A stretch of 8,280 nt of DNA from an uncultured Rhodospirillaceae bacterium (GTDB lineage Bacteria; Pseudomonadota; Alphaproteobacteria; RF32; CAG-239), in assembly GCA_900313185.1 (NCBI GenBank), contig OMQI01000050.1:1-8280 (forward strand), in the 5' to 3' direction. The translations under genes were made by a program, and so were the position numbers. Below are positions 5,482 to 8,280 of the stretch, in pieces. The notes beneath the pieces were generated by a model, which worked only from the letters and a program-made list of their open reading frames with translations, searched no databases and had not been told where the DNA came from. Every line of letters begins with the position of its first letter. Position 1 is the first letter of the stretch.

Positions 5482-7587
5482 ATGAAGAAACTTTTTTTCA
5501 CAATTTGTTTCACAATATGTAGTATTTGGGCACTTCCATCCAATGCCCGAATCCAATCAATCGTCGGGCAAGCAAAACCTTTACCGCAAGTTGAAAACAA
5601 TCCGGTTCCGAATAATCTACCGGACCCTGACAATGAAGATGAAGTCAGAGCTTTTTTCAAAAAAAGATTGGCCGAAGCGGCTCGCTCGGTAGTTAAAAAA
5701 GATGTTGATTTGACGTCTGTAAACAGTGTCAACATTGTGCATTCTCCGGAGTATTATGAAGCTAAAAAAGAGCAAGAAAAGCCTTTCTTTCAAAAAGTTT
5801 ATGAAAAAGCATTGGCTTCACTTCATCAAGATGATGCCGATGCAAACACTTCTTATTCGGAAAATGATTATTTGTCTGATGATAAGCAAATTGCCGAAAC
5901 GGCTACCCGCTTTTTCACTTTAGAGCAAGAAGAAGAGGTAAAGCAGCCTCAAGTACCTACTGTTGCACTAACATTACCGAGCGGTCGCAGAATTTTGGCT
6001 CCGGCTCGTGAACATATACCTTATTTTTTGAGCTATATCGACATTCAGGCCAATGGATACATAAAAATTGAAGATACTATGGTTGTGATTGCAAACGGCA
6101 AAAAATTTGCCACAGCTTTGCAACGCATCTTTCCTAAATATGCTTACAAAAATCAACGTATGGAATTTATGCTGGAAAGCGTAACCGTCAATGGCACGGA
6201 AATTCCTTACATTACCGAAGAAATCGGCAACAATATTGTTCTTAAACCTAAATATAAGCAAAATTTGAAGAACGGAATTTATACTTACGTGTTTAAGTAT
6301 ATAGTTAACAATAAACTGCTACGTAGCGGTGATAATGTGTTGTTGAGATGGGACTTGCTCGGCTCCCCTCTTAATGCTATTATCACCTCAGCTAATGCTA
6401 TTATATCTTTACCAACCGGACATAGTTTCAACAATGCTTTCAGCCTTATCGGTTCAGGCAATCGCTACACCGACAGACGCACAAATATTTTCCGATTTGC
6501 CGGCAATACGCTTGCTTTTTCCAGTAATACTCCGATACTCAATAATGAAAGCTTCAATTTGATTGCGGAAATGAATAAAAATGTTTTCATCAAAGATTTT
6601 GATAAAAACTTTTCCACTTTCTTGATAAATTGGGGAAACATTGCATACGCAGTTTTGGGATTGATTGCCATTTTGGGTTCTTTCCTGCTTTCTCTCATCG
6701 GTTTGAAAAAAGAACGTAAAAACAATAAATACACTCCATCATACAACGGTGCTTTAATGCGCAGTATCTTGGTCGGCAAATACGACAGAGCTGCCTTTGT
6801 ATCGCAACTTTTGGATTTATACCGCAAGAATGTTATTGACATTACTCAGGAAAACAATCGTCTGTTTTTACACAAACAAGACTTTGATAAATCAAAATTG
6901 CAAAAACACGAACTTAAAGCGATAAAATCACTTTTTGCCAAGAATATTCATAGTATTGAAATCAACACGGCAAATAATATAATTTTGAAAAAAGCTTATC
7001 GCATTTTTTCATCAAAAGTTATGAAGCAAATAAAAAAATATCGTATAATTCATAATATAAGCTACGTATTGTTCAGCTGTGCAATGCTGTTGATGACTGA
7101 AATTTTCATCTCGTTTATCAGCGTTAATTTTGCACAAACTTTAATTATATTGCTTTCCACAACATTGCTGTATGCCTTTTATATCTGGATTATGCGTCAT
7201 CACTTCAAGCACTGGTTTGTTACCATACCGATTAAGTTATTTGCGCTGTTTTCTTTGTTGGTTATTTGGGGATTCAGCAGTATTTATGTGGGAGGTATAA
7301 CCAGTCTTTTGGTTATTGTAATGCTGGTTATAATATTTGCTTTTACTCATATTTTCGGCGAGCAAAACAACTTTATTAATGAGGCCAAAAACTCTATTGC
7401 CAAATATAAAGAATATTTGCAATCAAATGCCGATGCCATCAATTTAAGCCGAGATTTTATAAATCAGCAGTCAAATGTTTTTGCGCTTGATATTGCTGAA
7501 TATTTTCAACAAAACATTTCCAATAAAAATTTCTATAAATTGGATTTGGCTGAAAATATCAAACAAACCCTCATCGGCATAGTTTAA
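5482..7587 (+). CDS. DUF2207 family exported multi-pass membrane protein
   Basis: Predicted envelope protein of 701 residues; the family's function is unknown. A signal peptide (about 1-22, ending PSNA) precedes a polar, acidic region (about 24-170) that most DUF2207 proteins I know of lack. The extracytoplasmic DUF2207 beta-domain spans about 178-370: YIDIQANGYIKIEDT (185-199), LQRIFPKY (213-220, matching the family's R-x-FP element), VNGTEIPY, GIYTYVFKY (265-273), the LRWDLLGSPLNAI stretch (288-300) and ISLPTG. A transmembrane helix lies at about 385-407. A cytoplasmic segment (408-520) includes YTPSYNGALMRSILVGKYD, the family's P-x-x-x-G-x-L-x-x-G-x-x-D region. Four helices follow at about 525-545, 551-571, 580-600 and 603-624. 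The C-terminal tail carries the AKYKEYLQ element (640-647). The ATG is supported by AAGGA at 5469-5473. It is transcribed alone, divergently from the glmU-domain operon, and ends at a terminator. Confidence 0.88.
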   Translation: MKKLFFTICFTICSIWALPSNARIQSIVGQAKPLPQVENNPVPNNLPDPDNEDEVRAFFKKRLAEAARSVVKKDVDLTSVNSVNIVHSPEYYEAKKEQEKPFFQKVYEKALASLHQDDADANTSYSENDYLSDDKQIAETATRFFTLEQEEEVKQPQVPTVALTLPSGRRILAPAREHIPYFLSYIDIQANGYIKIEDTMVVIANGKKFATALQRIFPKYAYKNQRMEFMLESVTVNGTEIPYITEEIGNNIVLKPKYKQNLKNGIYTYVFKYIVNNKLLRSGDNVLLRWDLLGSPLNAIITSANAIISLPTGHSFNNAFSLIGSGNRYTDRRTNIFRFAGNTLAFSSNTPILNNESFNLIAEMNKNVFIKDFDKNFSTFLINWGNIAYAVLGLIAILGSFLLSLIGLKKERKNNKYTPSYNGALMRSILVGKYDRAAFVSQLLDLYRKNVIDITQENNRLFLHKQDFDKSKLQKHELKAIKSLFAKNIHSIEINTANNIILKKAYRIFSSKVMKQIKKYRIIHNISYVLFSCAMLLMTEIFISFISVNFAQTLIILLSTTLLYAFYIWIMRHHFKHWFVTIPIKLFALFSLLVIWGFSSIYVGGITSLLVIVMLVIIFAFTHIFGEQNNFINEAKNSIAKYKEYLQSNADAINLSRDFINQQSNVFALDIAEYFQQNISNKNFYKLDLAENIKQTLIGIV

Positions 7588-7597
7588 GTATACAAAC

Positions 7598-7631
7598 AAA
7601 AAAACGGCTCTCTTTCAAGGGCCGTTTTTTT
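7598..7631. terminator. Bidirectional rho-independent terminator
   Basis: A 14-base-pair stem (7598-7611 with 7618-7631) contains one T-G wobble and a 6-base loop, CTTTCA. Its core is ACGGC/GCCGT flanked by A and T runs. The plus side continues into a T-rich stretch (TTTTTTTTTG then six more T). The minus side ends in seven T. It lies between the convergent DUF2207 and nagB genes and probably ends both transcripts. Confidence 0.9.
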
Positions 7632-7645
7632 TTGTTTTTTTATAT

Positions 7646-8280
7646 CTAATAATTATTCTTTTCAATATCCGTAAAGTATTCCACGGTTTCTTTTGAAAGT
7701 TCTCCCACGGCGTCTCTATCGCAAACTATTATACCGTGGCGATGCTTTTGCAAAGCGGAAATCGTCCATACGTGGCTCAATGCACCTTCAATACCATGTT
7801 TCAAAGCAGTAGCTTTGTTCTTACCGGTAGCGATAATCATTACCTCTTCTGCATCCATAATTGTTCCTACGCCAACTGTCAGTGCCATTGTCGGTACTTT
7901 TGACAAATCATTATCAAAAAAGCGGGAATTGGCCTTTATGGTACTTTCAGTCAATGTTTTTACTCTGGTGCGTGATTCCAAAGAAGAAAACGGCTCATTA
8001 AAGGCAATATGACCATCTACCCCTACACCGCCGATAAATAAATTAACACCGCCCACATTACGCATTGCTCGTTCATATTCACGACATTCCTTGGCAAAAT
8101 CTTTGGTCATACCATCCAAGATATGTATGTTTTGAGGTTTAATATTTACATATTTGAAGAAATTTTCCTGCATAAAATAATGGTAACTTTGAGGATGCGT
8201 AGCATCTAAACCAATATATTCGTCCATATTAAAAGTTACCACATTTTCAAAAGATAATTTACCTGCCTTATACAGTTTTA
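7646..8280 (-). CDS. nagB: Glucosamine-6-phosphate deaminase, N-terminus outside the window
   Basis: Converts glucosamine-6-phosphate to fructose-6-phosphate and ammonia in the cytoplasm, the step that sends amino sugars into glycolysis. The frame stays open through the right edge. Residues before the GTG at 8242 read KLYKAGKLSFENV, matching the E. coli NagB region before VTFNMDEY, so the GTG is internal. About 211 residues are visible; E. coli NagB has 266, so roughly 55-60 are missing. The catalytic set is intact: Asp in NMDEY (E. coli D72), and Asp, His and Glu in GVDGHIAFNEP (D141, H143, E148). Allosteric-site residues of the E. coli enzyme are also kept: Ser in FSSLESRTRVK (S151) with its Arg and Lys (R158, K160), Tyr in CREYE (Y121) and the C-terminal EYF Tyr (Y254). 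This predicts activation by GlcNAc-6-phosphate. The stop is TAG. Its promoter lies outside the window. Confidence 0.96.
   Translation of the reverse strand, partial: KLYKAGKLSFENVVTFNMDEYIGLDATHPQSYHYFMQENFFKYVNIKPQNIHILDGMTKDFAKECREYERAMRNVGGVNLFIGGVGVDGHIAFNEPFSSLESRTRVKTLTESTIKANSRFFDNDLSKVPTMALTVGVGTIMDAEEVMIIATGKNKATALKHGIEGALSHVWTISALQKHRHGIIVCDRDAVGELSKETVEYFTDIEKNNY

Noticed and set aside
5421..5735. 104-residue minus-strand open frame opposite the DUF2207 signal peptide region
   Set aside because: It runs through the divergent promoter region and lies antisense to a convincing signal peptide. No ribosome site or family resemblance was seen.
6465..6842. 125-residue minus-strand open frame inside the DUF2207 gene
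   Set aside because: Antisense to conserved DUF2207 sequence, with no independent evidence.
8240..8242. GTG as the start of nagB
   Set aside because: Codons upstream of it encode residues that match NagB up to the window edge, so the gene continues beyond the window.
1..8280. tRNA genes, CRISPR arrays, insertion sequences, prophage or defence genes
   Set aside because: Intergenic gaps are all under 90 bases and filled by terminators or promoters. No direct-repeat arrays, transposase motifs or defence-related domains were seen in the six proteins.

Overview
The window is an AT-rich, gene-dense bacterial segment with six protein genes and almost no intergenic DNA. I see no RNA genes, mobile elements or CRISPR arrays. 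The proteins suggest a Gram-negative-type bacterium, possibly one of the uncultured AT-rich host-associated Alphaproteobacteria. That is an impression from composition and gene style, not a proven placement; no marker gene is present.

Layout, left to right. (1) Positions 3-2150 (+) hold the 3' part of a large unrecognised protein; its frame is open through the left edge, so its true start lies outside. (2) A perfect hairpin at 2161-2197 can terminate transcription from both sides. (3) A compact minus-strand operon runs from 5397 down to 2209: a stand-alone GlmU-type UDP-GlcNAc pyrophosphorylase domain, a single-pass membrane protein with four cysteines and a long charged tail (start and stop overlap as TAATG), and an M3-family PepF-like oligoendopeptidase (11-base overlap). 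(4) Positions 5398-5481 hold two overlapping divergent promoters bracketed by an inverted repeat. (5) Positions 5482-7587 (+) encode an exported multi-pass DUF2207 membrane protein with a long extra N-terminal region. (6) A second two-way hairpin terminator lies at 7598-7631. (7) Positions 7646-8280 (-) hold nagB, glucosamine-6-phosphate deaminase, cut at its N-terminus by the right edge.

How the genes may work together. GlmU's uridylyltransferase step makes UDP-GlcNAc for cell-wall and LPS synthesis, while NagB moves glucosamine-6-phosphate into glycolysis. The window therefore touches both the synthetic and catabolic branches of amino-sugar metabolism, though the two genes are in separate transcription units. 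The GlmU here has no acetyltransferase (left-handed beta-helix) domain, so the preceding acetylation step must be encoded elsewhere or bypassed. The two least explained proteins, at 3-2150 and 3980-4672, are the best candidates for new biology. I did not find a recognisable defence system, secretion system or biosynthetic cluster.
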